DNA of 64,000 bases, from contig OY747716.1 of the NCBI GenBank assembly GCA_963556495.2, positions 12,801,571-12,865,570 on the forward strand. Direction: 5' to 3'. Source of the DNA: Valencia hispanica (Eukaryota > Chordata > Actinopteri > Cyprinodontiformes > Valenciidae). Position 1 is the first letter of the stretch. The number at the start of each line of letters is the position of its first letter. Positions 1 to 9,945 of this stretch are shown one piece after another. Made by a program: the position numbers and the translations under genes. Below the pieces are notes generated by a model. The model did no database searches, was not told the DNA's origin, and saw only the letters and a list, made by a program, of their open reading frames with translations.

Positions 1-564
1 GAATACCAGTACTCTTACAAACAAGCCTCAAACCAGCTTCCTCTGAGCACCTTAACAATACAACAGCGGTCATTTGTTGCTATGGATATTGAAGTCTGCT
101 GGAAGAAAGCCTCCTAGCCTGTTACAGCCCTCTGAGAGATCATAAGGACAAAGAGGCCGTCTTTTTGTGAACATGTCAGTGTGGGTGTGTAAAGTGGGAG
201 AAAGCAGCAGGTGCTCAGAAAGGCCCATCTTTGAATCTGAAACCTGTATTAGGGCCTGTTTCCCAGACACATCACACAGCTTTCCTCCCACGACCGGAGC
301 AACATCAGTAATACCCTGAGACACATTCAACACATTCCCCATAACGCGTTAAAGGAAACACTTTGGCAGTCGGGGACACAGGCTCATTGGCTTTCAGGCT
401 TAGGTTTACATAAGAAAAGCAGCAAGTAAATACAGAACTCCGATAAAGTATTCATGCGCTGTAAACTTTTTGCTTTTGAATCATTACAACCACCATATGT
501 AATTTTGGGAGGTTTTCTGTACTAGACCACCACAAAGATTGACCAACACATGGTCACCTAAATT

Positions 565-626
565 AGTGTTTCCCAACTCTGGCCCACAAGGCACACTGCC
601 CTGTATGTTTTAGATGTTCCCCTGCT
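565..626 (+). mobile_element. Half of a palindromic hAT-type MITE
   Basis: AGTGTTTCCCAACTCTGGCC, CAAGGCACACTGCCCTGTATG and TTTTAGATGTTCCCCTGCTT form the left half of a common fish palindromic element. The sequence breaks off after about 62 bp. A copy with both halves is at 59328-59470. Confidence 0.6.
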
Positions 627-1339
627 TAAAGCCCGGTTCACACTTAGCCGTTTTTGGCCACTGTAGACAAATCTTTTGTTGTGAATAGAGTTGTGGCAAA
701 AAAACAGTGCACATGAGCGTGATTCACAGATCTGGGGCCCTCCAGTGTGACAGTCCATCCAACAGCTCATTGAGAACTCTCACAACCAAATCCAGCCTCA
801 ACATTCTTCAAGACTTTCTATGACTCTGATCTGCAATCGACCAATGAAAATATACCCAGGGAGTGACGCGAAAAGCTAGTAGCGAGAGTAGCAGTATCAA
901 CATTAGCCTACATGCAAGAATATGTGCAGCAACCAAGAAGCTGAATTGATAGAATTTTGGCAGCAAAGACAGTGTATATATGACCTTGTATCATTGCCAT
1001 CGTGGGTATCTGTCTGCATTTAGCGACGTATGCTTTTCGGTGACGTATGCTCATGCCGTTGGGGTGTCCTGCTAGAGCGAGACATCGTGCAGTTTGACTT
1101 AAATCTTGGGCCATAGAGTTTGCTTTCTCTCTAGAGCTCACATAGTGTGACATCAAGCAGTCCTTTGTGACGGCCGAAAAACGCAGAGAGTGATTCAGGC
1201 TAAACACACCGTATTCAGATGATGACAGTCCATCAACAGCCTGTTAATCAGCCATCACTAGCACCGGTTCGTTTTGCGGTGGAAAAGATATGAAAAAAGA
1301 AATTTTTAAGATGTGACGTTACCATCTGCCATAGGCCAA

Positions 1340-2035
1340 TTAGGAGACCTGTGAAAGATGGTACTCCAAACAGATGAAACCAAAAAAAAACTTTTTGGCC
1401 TTTGTGTAATGGAAAATCTCACTGTACATCACCCTACATACACCACCTTCATGGTAACACATGGTGGTGACAGAATCATGGTGTCCAGATGCTTTTCGTT
1501 TGCAGGTACTGGGGAAATGGTCCTTGTTAATGGAGAGATTGATGCAATTTTGGGAGAAAACATACTAGAGACTTCAGAATGGGGTGGAGCCTCATCTTTC
1601 AGCTGGACAACAACCCTAAACATACAGCCAGCAAAGGCATATCCAGTCAAAGTCCAGACAAAAATCCAACCGATCTGTGGCAAAACTTAAAAAGTGATGT
1701 CCACAGGCACTCCCCCTTGAATCCAACTGAGCTTGAGCTATTTTGGCAAAGAAGAACTGGCAAAACTTTCAGTTTCTAGATGAAGAAAGCTGGCAGGGAC
1801 CTACCCCCAAAAGACTTGCACCTTTAACTGTGACAAGGGAGGTTCTACAAAGTTCTGACTCAGGACAGCTACAAATGAAACTTTCTTCTAAAACATGCAT
1901 CCATTTCTTTCCCCTTCACAGTTATACACTGCCTTTCACCTGGGTTATCCTATAAAATACAGTTTAAAGTTTTAACATAAGAGAATGAGAAGTAGGGTGT
2001 AAATACTTTTCAGAGACAAAGTATTATATCCTTCC
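1340..2035 (+). mobile_element. Degraded Tc1 fragment, C-terminal transposase half
   Basis: Tc1 transposase similarity begins at MVLQTDETKKKLFGL (first catalytic Asp region, from 1358). It continues through an altered [12 protein letters not shown] block and NGEIDAILGENILE to LQLDNNPKHTA-like and QSPDKNPTDLWQNLK in other frames, and ends near GAGGTTCTACAAAGTTCTGAC. The second DDE position keeps N/D and the glutamate position is Asp. The 3' untranslated part carries the GTGTAAATACTTTTCAGAG terminal-type sequence around 1998-2016. The left half is missing. Old and frameshifted. Confidence 0.85.
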
Positions 2036-2929
2036 TTTTAAAAAACTCTTTTCTGCCTATATCCATTTTTAAATAATGTGTTGCAGAAAATGTCAAAGTG
2101 CTGATCAGGCTGGGATTTCCTCCCTCGGCCAACATTCAAACACACTGATCCACCTCAAGGCTACAAAATGTTAAGCGTGTGTGAAGTGAAGTCCCGGTTG
2201 GGGCTCTGTGGTGCGAAGACATGACAGGCTGTTGTTTTCACTCCTCGCCTGTGTGATTCGTTTGCCTCACTCGGCTCTTTTTCAAGTACAGACGAGGGCC
2301 AGGAGGGGTTGCAGCCTTGCTGAGGTGGCTCTGTGTTATCAGGCTGCTCCCCCTGACATGAAACATCACGCAGGCCGCTTACATGCTGACGCAGGGGTAT
2401 GAATGCGCCGCTGCACGCGTGGAAGATCAGTTCGAGGAGCTCGACAGAAGGTTCAAGAGAGAATGTTTATGTGAAAACCGCAGACCACTTACTTTCTTTT
2501 CTTATTCTCTTGCTTTCTCTTCCCATTTTCCCAACATCTCTGCTACATCACACAGGGATCCCCCATGATGCATTTCCTGTCCTGGCTGACCCATGACCAG
2601 ACTACTTCAAGTAGCTGCGCATTCACGACAGCTCATAGATTCTGTCTGGTGGGGCAGACATACATCAGCGAACAAGACAAAGCTTTGTAAAAAAAAAAAA
2701 AAAGAATCTAAAGTATTTACCAGTGGTGGGGGGAACAAATTCTTTTTCTTTATCTCCAAACAACGGGAGACAGACTGAAGAAGAAGAAGACATGAGGTAT
2801 TCTGAAATCAGGACAGGAATGATTTTCTTATCCTTGGCTGTGCTCTATCAAACATGCATCTCTTTCCAACCCTCCAGAGAGGCTTGTTTTCCTGTGCTTT
2901 TCTGACATCCCGGTAACACACTCAGGAAT

Positions 2930-3935
2930 GTCTCCACCAGCTTTAACTGACTGCATTCTGAATTTTTCTTGCCATTCCTCTCAAAACAGCCCAAGTTGCT
3001 GAACCTAATTATTCAACTCTTGTCACAGACTTGGACTTTGACTGAGCCATTCTGACACGAGTATGCTTTGACTAGCTCATTCCATTGTAGCGTCTCTCCT
3101 CGACAAAAGTGTATTTAATACTGCTTTACCTTTTTGTTTTTTAACCAGAACTTTTCACTTGAACAACTTCCACTTCTTTTAATGCAAAAAAGAACTTAAA
3201 TTGTCTCATGCAGGACGTTCTTTGCACAATGTCTCGCTCCATGTCTGCTGCTAGATATCTTCAGCCTTCTGTTTTTTGGATGGGGAAATGGCGGTGATGT
3301 AGACAAATTTAAAGGAAGTAGCGTGCTGACCAATCACAGGTTTGCACTCTCCGTAGCTTTCGACGGACATTAAAAAAAATTGGCCCTAACTCCTGTCACC
3401 CTCTGCTGCAGAGCGCTTGCACTGACGTATGATGGCGCTGCGTGTCTCCGCACCCCGGCTGACGGAGCAGCATAAACTAGACTTAACAGGTTTTCTCCTG
3501 TATTCAGCTCCATTCATCTTCCAATCAACTTCTCTGTCACTGGTTCACCAGACCATGATGCTGCCGCCATGTTTCACTATGGGCAGGCTTTTATTCTGGG
3601 CGATATGCAGAGTTAGCGTTCTACCTCATGCATAAGCTAAAAAGTTAGATTTGTGTCCCGTCTTACCAGAACACCTTCTGCCACACGGTTGCTGTGTTGC
3701 CTCATTGGTTTGTGGCAAAGTGACTCTGTTGCTTTTGCCCTGTCAAAAGATTCTCCCATCTGAGGTGTGCATCTCTGCAGCTCCTCTTGGTTGCTTCTCT
3801 GATTAATGCTCTGCTTGATGAGGGTTTTAGTTTGGATAGGCGGCCATGTCTTGGTCGATCCTTCTGATGGTCTATCACGTAAAAATCCCAATAAAATCCA
3901 TTGAGGTTTGTCTCAAAATGGGACACAAAGTCAAA
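2930..3935 (-). mobile_element. Tc1 remnant interrupted by about 385 bp of unrelated sequence
   Basis: Read on the minus strand, 3486-3935 carries the Tc1 5' arm, the GRP linker, the HTH-proximal region and the GGGSIMLWG block (plus strand CATGATGCTGCCGCCATG at about 3554). Positions 2930-3100 carry the C-terminal block (QSPSL..., plus strand GGACTTTGACTGAGCCATTC). Between them, about 3101-3485 matches nothing in Tc1, and the DNDPKH region is missing. The copy is non-functional. Confidence 0.8.
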
Positions 3936-5913
3936 GAGGGGAGAATAGTTTTCCAGGCACCGAGAGAAACAGTCTGTATATCCAGACTTTCACCATCATT
4001 TGGTGCCTCTGCTCTCCAGCTCCACCCTGCTCTTTCACTCAGATGTAATCATTCTCTCCTACTCATTAAATGTAAAGGAGAAGCCCTCCTGGGTCAGTGC
4101 TCCCTCTACCTGTCCCTCCCCCAAGAGTAGTCTTGCACCAACACTGGGCTGCTCCGCCTCCACATAATCATCTAGGAGTAAATGAGTAATGACAGTGAGG
4201 AGGGGGTCCTTCATACCTTATAATCAAGAGGAATCATTCAGAACAAGTGGAATAGTGAAAAAAACAGAAAAAAGATGTGAGGTAAACAAAGTTAAAGTGC
4301 TGAAAAACCACCTTTCTGGTTTTGGAGCTCTGAAGTCTCGTGAGAAGGGGTGTCAAGGCTTTAATTTGAAGCAAACCGAGCTATGCGAAAAAGAAGATTG
4401 CTGGGTGGTGGTCAGTTTTTCAAGGCCACACCAGAGAATCTGTTCTCCCAACAGATTAGACGAAAGACGTGTTTGTTTAAAAAGCCGAGGCTTTCCCTCC
4501 CGCGTCTCATCGCTCCGATCCAGGCTGACAGCTTAAGATGCCGCTTGAAGGCCAGGTTGAATGCTGGGTAGTTAGGAGGAGCAGTGCGTGAGTGAAGGCA
4601 AAAGACCCGATCAGGCACAGACGTGGAGCGCAGCCAGCTCGCTGAGCTGTTTCAGTGCAGCTCATGCTTTTGAAGTGTTTAATGTTCTCGAGCCCGGGCC
4701 AAAACCAATGACATTATTCTTCCTCCAACTTTCCTCTTATGCACGGAGGTGCAGCTGGGGAGCAGAGCTAAAAATGACAGAGTCTGGGGAGTAGGTGGCT
4801 GCTCTGTGAGCAGGCCCGTGGTTTTAGCCGTGCACGGTACAGTATGTGCGTCAGCGCAACCAAAACCATGAGGCTCAAAACTGAAGGAAACTCATCTGGG
4901 TGGAATTTCTAACAATCTCTCCCCAAACCAAAAGTGAGATGTGACTGGACGTTTTCAGACGTGTTGCCTTGAACTTTCCCCACGTTTACATGCATCTGTA
5001 CATCGGTTAGCTGAGGAAAGCAACAGGCAACACCTTCAAACAAAGAACCTTGTGATTTTATATCTGACTACCTGCCATATGTGCAAGCCACAGTTGTTGG
5101 CACCAGTCTGAAGCTACCTAGCTAGGTGACCTCATGCAGCAGAGAGGCCTTGGAACACCAACATCCTTCAGCACCCACAATTGTTTAGGAGATGGCGGAG
5201 GGGGGGGTTAGGTTGTGTTACGTCAGCACTTCCTGTGGTAGTGAGTTACCTCCGATGCCACTTCCAGAGGGTTGGAGGTAAAAAGGAGTTCACTGCTGTC
5301 CCTGGAATGCCCACCAGTGCTGTAAAGCTCTCCACCGACACTCGGCTTGAAAGGCTATTTTGCGTGCCTGAAGGTCTCTCTGTGTGTTGGCATTGTCTTT
5401 GTTTGATATCATGCTTCCTGCCTTAGTTTCAACCCGTCTGCATGTAGTAACTGTTTCCTTACTCTCTGTTTCACAATGAGACAAAGCCCCGCTATACAAC
5501 TGTGTGCAGATGTTAGGGTGGCATTTCTCAACTTAGATGGCATCTCTCCAGCTGAGATCATAACCCACCTGCAGAAAACGATCCAAAACCTCCTAATGTG
5601 CTCCCCATTCTGTTAAGTAAAAAAAAAAAAAAAAGAAATTGAAAAGTGGGGTGTCTATTTGTAACCGGTCCCATAGCATGCCTAGGCTGTTCATCCACCG
5701 GATTGCTTACTCGCCTTGCTGTCTATTAGCACAGATAGGCTGGCGTTAGCTTTGAAAAGGCTAACGACTAGCATGCCCAGGCTAGTCACCCGCTTCATTA
5801 GATGCATGCTTTTTTTTTTATAAAAGAAAACTTTATTCAAAAAAAATGGTTGACATACAAAATCTATAATCGACATGCATTAACAGGTGATCCTTTGACA
5901 GAATGTACTGTTA

Positions 5914-6270
5914 TTCAATTCAATTCAGTTTGTTTATTTAGCACCAATTCACAACACTTGTCATCTGGCCGCTCCTACTGAGCCAGGTTCTGGTTCTGGT
6001 TCTGTTGGAGGTTTCTTCCTGTTAAAGGGGAGTTTTTCCTCTCCACCGTCGCTACATGCTTGCTCAGTATGAGGGATTGCTGTGGTTGGAAAGTCTGCCC
6101 AACCTCACGCCAATGACTGACGCAATCTGCTGGGATTCCTTAAATAGGAAACTCTTTAACTGACTGGAATGTTTGTATAAATGTATTGAAATTACTTTTT
6201 GTTAAGTGCCTTGAGATGAAATCTGTTGTGAATCGGCGCTATATAAATAAACTGAATTTAATTGAATTGA
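5914..6270. repeat. Fold-back repeat of about 357 bp with 44-bp inverted ends
   Basis: TTCAATTCAATTCAGTTTG...TTTAGCACCAATTCACAACA at the left is inverted at the right as TGTTGTGAATCGGCGCTATATAAATAAACTGAATTTAATTGAATTG. Inside is CTGTTGGAGGTTTCTTCCTG and AAAGGGGAGTTTTTCCTCTCC, a block known from a widespread fish repeat, and GTGCCTTGAGATGA, which is itself inverted just past the right end (ATCTCAAGGCAC). It could be a MITE or two head-to-head repeat tails. Confidence 0.7.
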
Positions 6271-6569
6271 ATCTCAAGGCACTTTACAAGAAAAATCATT
6301 TTAAATCAATCTTACATACGTTCCAATTAATCCTTCAGTTCATTATTCCAATCAGTTTTAAAGTGTTCAATGAGACATCAAGCATAAATATTAAACACAA
6401 AACATTTCAACACAATATTGTTGTAAAGCTGACATGCTTCGGAGTGGATATAGCCTCCTGCGCCAAGAAAGTAGCCACCGCTGGGCGCCTAATAGTCTTA
6501 ATTTTGGCCCTCATACCATACCATACTTTAACAATATAATAGTTTTAAACATCTCACATGGCTCTGTTC

Positions 6570-7260
6570 AACCCACCATCTGAACATAGAAACGGTATGG
6601 CACAACAGCAGACCTACTCAAATCTGGGTGTATAACAAAACTGTCAGGCCAGACAAGGACAAGATTAATCTCTGGAGGAGCTGCAGAGTTAACCAGCTCA
6701 GGTGGAAAAATGTTGAGAAGACAACCATTAGTTCAGCACTCTAAAAATCTGGCCTTTAAAGAACAGTGGTAAGAAAATAAGCCCCAGTTAAAAGAAAATA
6801 GGTGGAAGGAGTGCTCTATTCAGATTAGTACAAAATGGACCCAAATCTCAGAAATACATCGAACACAGTATATTACCCTGGGCACACCATTCCCACCATG
6901 AAACTCAGTAGGGGCAGCATCATACTGTGGGGAGGCTGTTAATCAACAGGGGGAGGAAAGCTGGTGTGAGTCGATGGGAAAATTGATGGCGCTAAATACA
7001 TGCCAATCAGAAGATACAGACTTTGGCGGAGGTTCACCTTTCAGCAGCACAACCACCCTAAATGTTCATCAATATGTATTCATGTCCCAAACCTGACTTG
7101 AAACTTTTCATTTACTTATTTTCATTTGGAAAAGAGTAATTTTTCCACTACTCTGTGTTGGTCTATCACATGAAATACATTGAAATTTGAGGTTCTAACT
7201 ATGACACAACATGAGAAGTTCAAAGGCTGGGAATACCTTTGCCTGAGTAAGTCACTGTAA
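6570..7260 (+). mobile_element. Tc1 remnant ending next to zeb1 exon 2
   Basis: Tc1-like blocks occur in order. CAGCTCAGGTGG (AQVGE) lies near 6698, GCAAGAAG-like RKP near 6770 and GGGGCAGCATCATACTGTGGGG (GSIMLWG) near 6913. Next come GATGGCGCTAAATACATG near 6985 and CGGAGGTTCACCTTTCAGCAG near 7027. A deletion then leads straight to the 3' arm with GGTCTATCACATGAAATACATTG, ending CACTGTA at 7260. It is heavily mutated with stops in every frame. It lies only 90 bp beyond the splice donor of zeb1 exon 2. Confidence 0.8.
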
Positions 7261-7297
7261 GAGCCACAACATTATGACCACCCACATTATGGTCAGC
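7261..7297. repeat. Short fragment with ACAACATTATGACCACCC motif
   Basis: The sequence AGCCACAACATTATGACCACCCACATTATGG follows the Tc1 end directly. The motif is one I associate with the end of another fish interspersed repeat. It is only about 35 bp, so the assignment is weak. Confidence 0.3.
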
Positions 7298-7349
7298 AGT
7301 GACAACGGCCCTGCTCACTTTTCAGCGTGCAGAGAACAAGAGGTCTCAC

Positions 7350-7508
7350 CTGGGTCCCAGCTGGGCACGCTCGGGTGCTGCTCTTCGTCCGGCAGGGTGC
7401 TGTCGCAGTCGGCTCCGTCTGCCAGGCTGCCTTCCTCCTCCACGATGTGCAGCTTGTCCTCATCGTCTGAGTCCGAGCCCGCCTCCGGCACATTGTTGTA
7501 GTTGGTAA
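7350..7508 (-). CDS. zeb1: zeb1 coding exon 2 (acidic N-terminal segment)
   Basis: On the minus strand, an acceptor (pyrimidine-rich, ending TTGTGCAG) is followed by 159 nt and a GTGAGA donor. After the shared valine the product begins TNYNNVPEAGSDSDDEDKLH, continues IVEEEGSLADGADCDSTL and ends near PSVPSWDP. The TNYN..V..SDSDDEDKLHIVEEE pattern is characteristic of the ZEB1 N-terminal region, whereas ZEB2 has VNYDNVV and SETDEEDKLH. The segment is acidic and precedes the first zinc-finger cluster, which is encoded by later exons outside the window. The exon ends in phase 1. The distal part, after the aspartate and glutamate cluster, diverges from mammalian ZEB1 as I remember it, which is usual for this disordered region. 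The 54 kb between exons 1 and 2 is typical of the long first intron of ZEB genes. Confidence 0.92.
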
Positions 7509-8959
7509 CTGCACAAGGAGAAACAAGATCACAGCTTAGACATGAGCACTGTGTTTCCCGATTAAGAAGACTCCGCTTTCAGTGCTTTATAAACATGAGC
7601 TGTGCACTGTGTGTGTGTGTTCTTTAATTACGGGTGCTGGAAGTGAAAGGTTAAAAGCTGGCCTGGTTAAATATATGTAGCGTGTGCTTTTAATGTCAAA
7701 ACTATTAAAGGGACTGGTTGTGGAGGCAGAGGGGGCAGGGAGCTTGTCCACCTTACACTGATGAGATGAAACCTGAAATGACGTCCGCAGGGAAAAGGCT
7801 CGACTAAAACAGCTAAGACCCTGACAACCTGGTGAACAGGGGCCTTTAGAAATAATACGGTTAATGTTTTAGGTGTAACAATAAATTCTGTGTTGCAGAC
7901 GAGCAGAGAAAATTCTCACTTGGACAAGCAGACACACATGCACAACCTCCTGTGTGAGAACACTGGATTGCAGGCTGAAGTGGTTTCAGAGATGTGTGGG
8001 AGTCGGTGTGATGTGGTCGCCTGTGTTATGGGCTGAAGGAGCCAGGAGGCGCACGGAGAGGCGGCCCCGCAGTGAGAGAGGGAGAGAGAGAGGGTTATTA
8101 CAGGGAGTAAATTTTCCTCACACACACACCCGTTCGTTTGAGCTCTGCACGTGTGTGTTTGTGAATGCGCCGAGCGTGTTGCTCCGGCGTCTTCTTTTCA
8201 TTTTCGCAGTGTTCCTCCATCTCTCAATTCCACCTGGGCTTCCACTCCCCACTCCCCTCCTCCTCCTGCTACCCTCCAGCCTCCCTCTGTTCCGCTGAGA
8301 GAGCTACAGATCCTCTCGGAGGCCAAATCAATTCTCCAGTGAGAGCAGCTCAGTCAGCAGAGGGCCCGGCCTGCGAGCGCTCCAACTACCTCTCACATCA
8401 ACACTTGCGCCTCATGCAGCGCTGGCACATCCACACACAACCTGCATTCACTCACTGAATGCGGACTGCCAGTACAAAGCACCTGAGCGTAGTTTTATTT
8501 ATTTTTTCTATCTATCTCCATTCTCCCCTACCCTCTTCGCCCACCTCTTTCTGAAGTGGCTGAAGGAGGAGGCGTATCAGGTGGAATTGTGAGCCTACGT
8601 TTCAATCAATGAGAATTGTTTCGGCGAGGTCTCTCACTCTTCCCCCAGCGCCGAGCGGGTCGTTACAGCCGGCTGGTATTCGTGGAGGCTCGGCGGAAGG
8701 TTCAGGCTTGAGGGAGGTGGTGTGGGGGCGGAAGGGATGGAAGGAGATGTGCTGTTATTTGTTGAGCCGTTTGTAGGGGTCATCACCGTTGTGCTGCAGC
8801 TGCGAAATCCTATCGGGGTTCATCAGGAGAGCTGTTTCATTCTCAACCATTTTACTCTCTTTCATTCAATGCTCACCTTTTCCTTTTTGCATGCTGTGGA
8901 TATTGTTATAGGTTCAGGTGAGACTTAAAAGGTTTCAAAATGTTTTACAAACTCAAAAC
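7509..8959. other. Intron 1 next to exon 2, no gene seen
   Basis: Mixed composition with C/T-rich parts near 8210-8300. Several overlapping short frames occur, none resembling a protein family. No repeat family recognised. Confidence 0.5.
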
Positions 8960-9545
8960 ATTTATTGTGCATTCCTGTTCAGCCTCTTTTGCTCTGAGAC
9001 CCCAAAAGAAAATCTGTCAAAAGTCACCTGATATGCAAATAGTACAACTGTGTGCAATTTAAACTTGGTCTCCTATATAGAGGGTTCCAACTCAGGTGTT
9101 ATAACACAGAATCCAAAAACTTTGAACATCTCACAGAGCTCTATACTCAGAGCATTAATCAGAGAAAGAGCCAAGAGGCCCATGGTAAGAGATCCCCAGC
9201 TCAGGTGGGAGAATCTCCTTACAGGGTATTTGTTCCCTCCATAAATCTGACCTTTATTAAAGAGTGGCAAGAAGAAAACAACTGTTTAAAGAAGTTCAGT
9301 GTACAGTTTCCCACAAGCACTGCATGTCCCCTTGAACACACCAACCCCCTAGTGAAGGTCCAGACCTAAATTCAACTGAGAATGTAGGGCAAGCCTGAAA
9401 AAATGCTATTCATTGATGTTCTTTTTTCAGTTTAGAACACTTGGGCTGGCTTACAAAAAAGAGAGTCAAACAAATGGTCTCTAAATGTACAAAGCTAATA
9501 GATGAATACACCAAAAAAAGCTGCAGCTTTATCTGGTGCATTCAC
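8960..9545 (+). mobile_element. Tc1 remnant with large internal deletion
   Basis: The 5' arm-like sequence (GTACAACTGTGTGCAATTTAA near 9043) is followed by a frame reading SINQRKSQEAHGKRSPAQVGES, the usual AQVGE block with the GRP linker lost. After TFIKEWQEENNCLKK the central domain is missing. Sequence resumes at CCAGACCTAAATTCAACTGAGAATGTAG (the SPDLNPIEN block, near 9360) and a C-terminal piece GWLTKKRVKQMVSKCTKLID (from 9444). Both catalytic Asp regions are deleted. Confidence 0.8.
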
Positions 9546-9579
9546 CAATGTTCTCTAGTGTCTTGTTCTGAGAGCTATG

Positions 9580-9945
9580 GCATGGGATCGGTGCGGTTAA
9601 GTAGGATTTTTTGTCAGTTTTAATTGTACCACCGACCCATACTGCACCATTACTGGACCCCCTTCAATTTTAGGTCCATAGACCAACGATACGGTCAGGG
9701 TGGAGGTACTGTCAACACACAACAAAGTCTATTGATTGGGGAACAGAGAAAGGTCACCGCTTGCGACAAGCACGAGACATACTAGTGAGTTACGTTTGTC
9801 GTCAAACTGGTATGACACAACGTTAGGCCTTTGGATGGCGTCAACTGGCAGTGGAAACGCTCTCCTGAATACGCCGGATGATAAAATATTGTACCGAACT
9901 GCACTGACCCGTGCCGTAACACTCAGTGGAAATTAGGCATATCAA
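9580..9945. mobile_element. Possible hAT-like element, low-copy repeat
   Basis: GTACCACCGACCCATACTGCACC at the left and CGTGCCGTAACACTCAGTGGAAA at the right resemble ends of a fish hAT repeat rich in GTACC and GTGGAAAC. A related stretch is at 19875-20140. No transposase is seen. Boundaries are uncertain. Confidence 0.35.

Larger units (their letters stand above)
1..7349 (-). other. zeb1: zeb1 intron 2 (partial, continues off the left edge)
   Basis: Starts with the donor GTGAGA after exon 2. The next ZEB1 exon is not in the window. It contains Tc1 remnants, a hAT half-element and a fold-back repeat, each listed separately. The stretches 1-564, 627-1339, 2040-2929 and 3936-5913 hold nothing I recognise beyond short poly-A runs (about 2689-2703 and 5618-5633) and a short imperfect palindrome near 5660-5800 around GCATGCC/GGCTAG. 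Confidence 0.8.
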
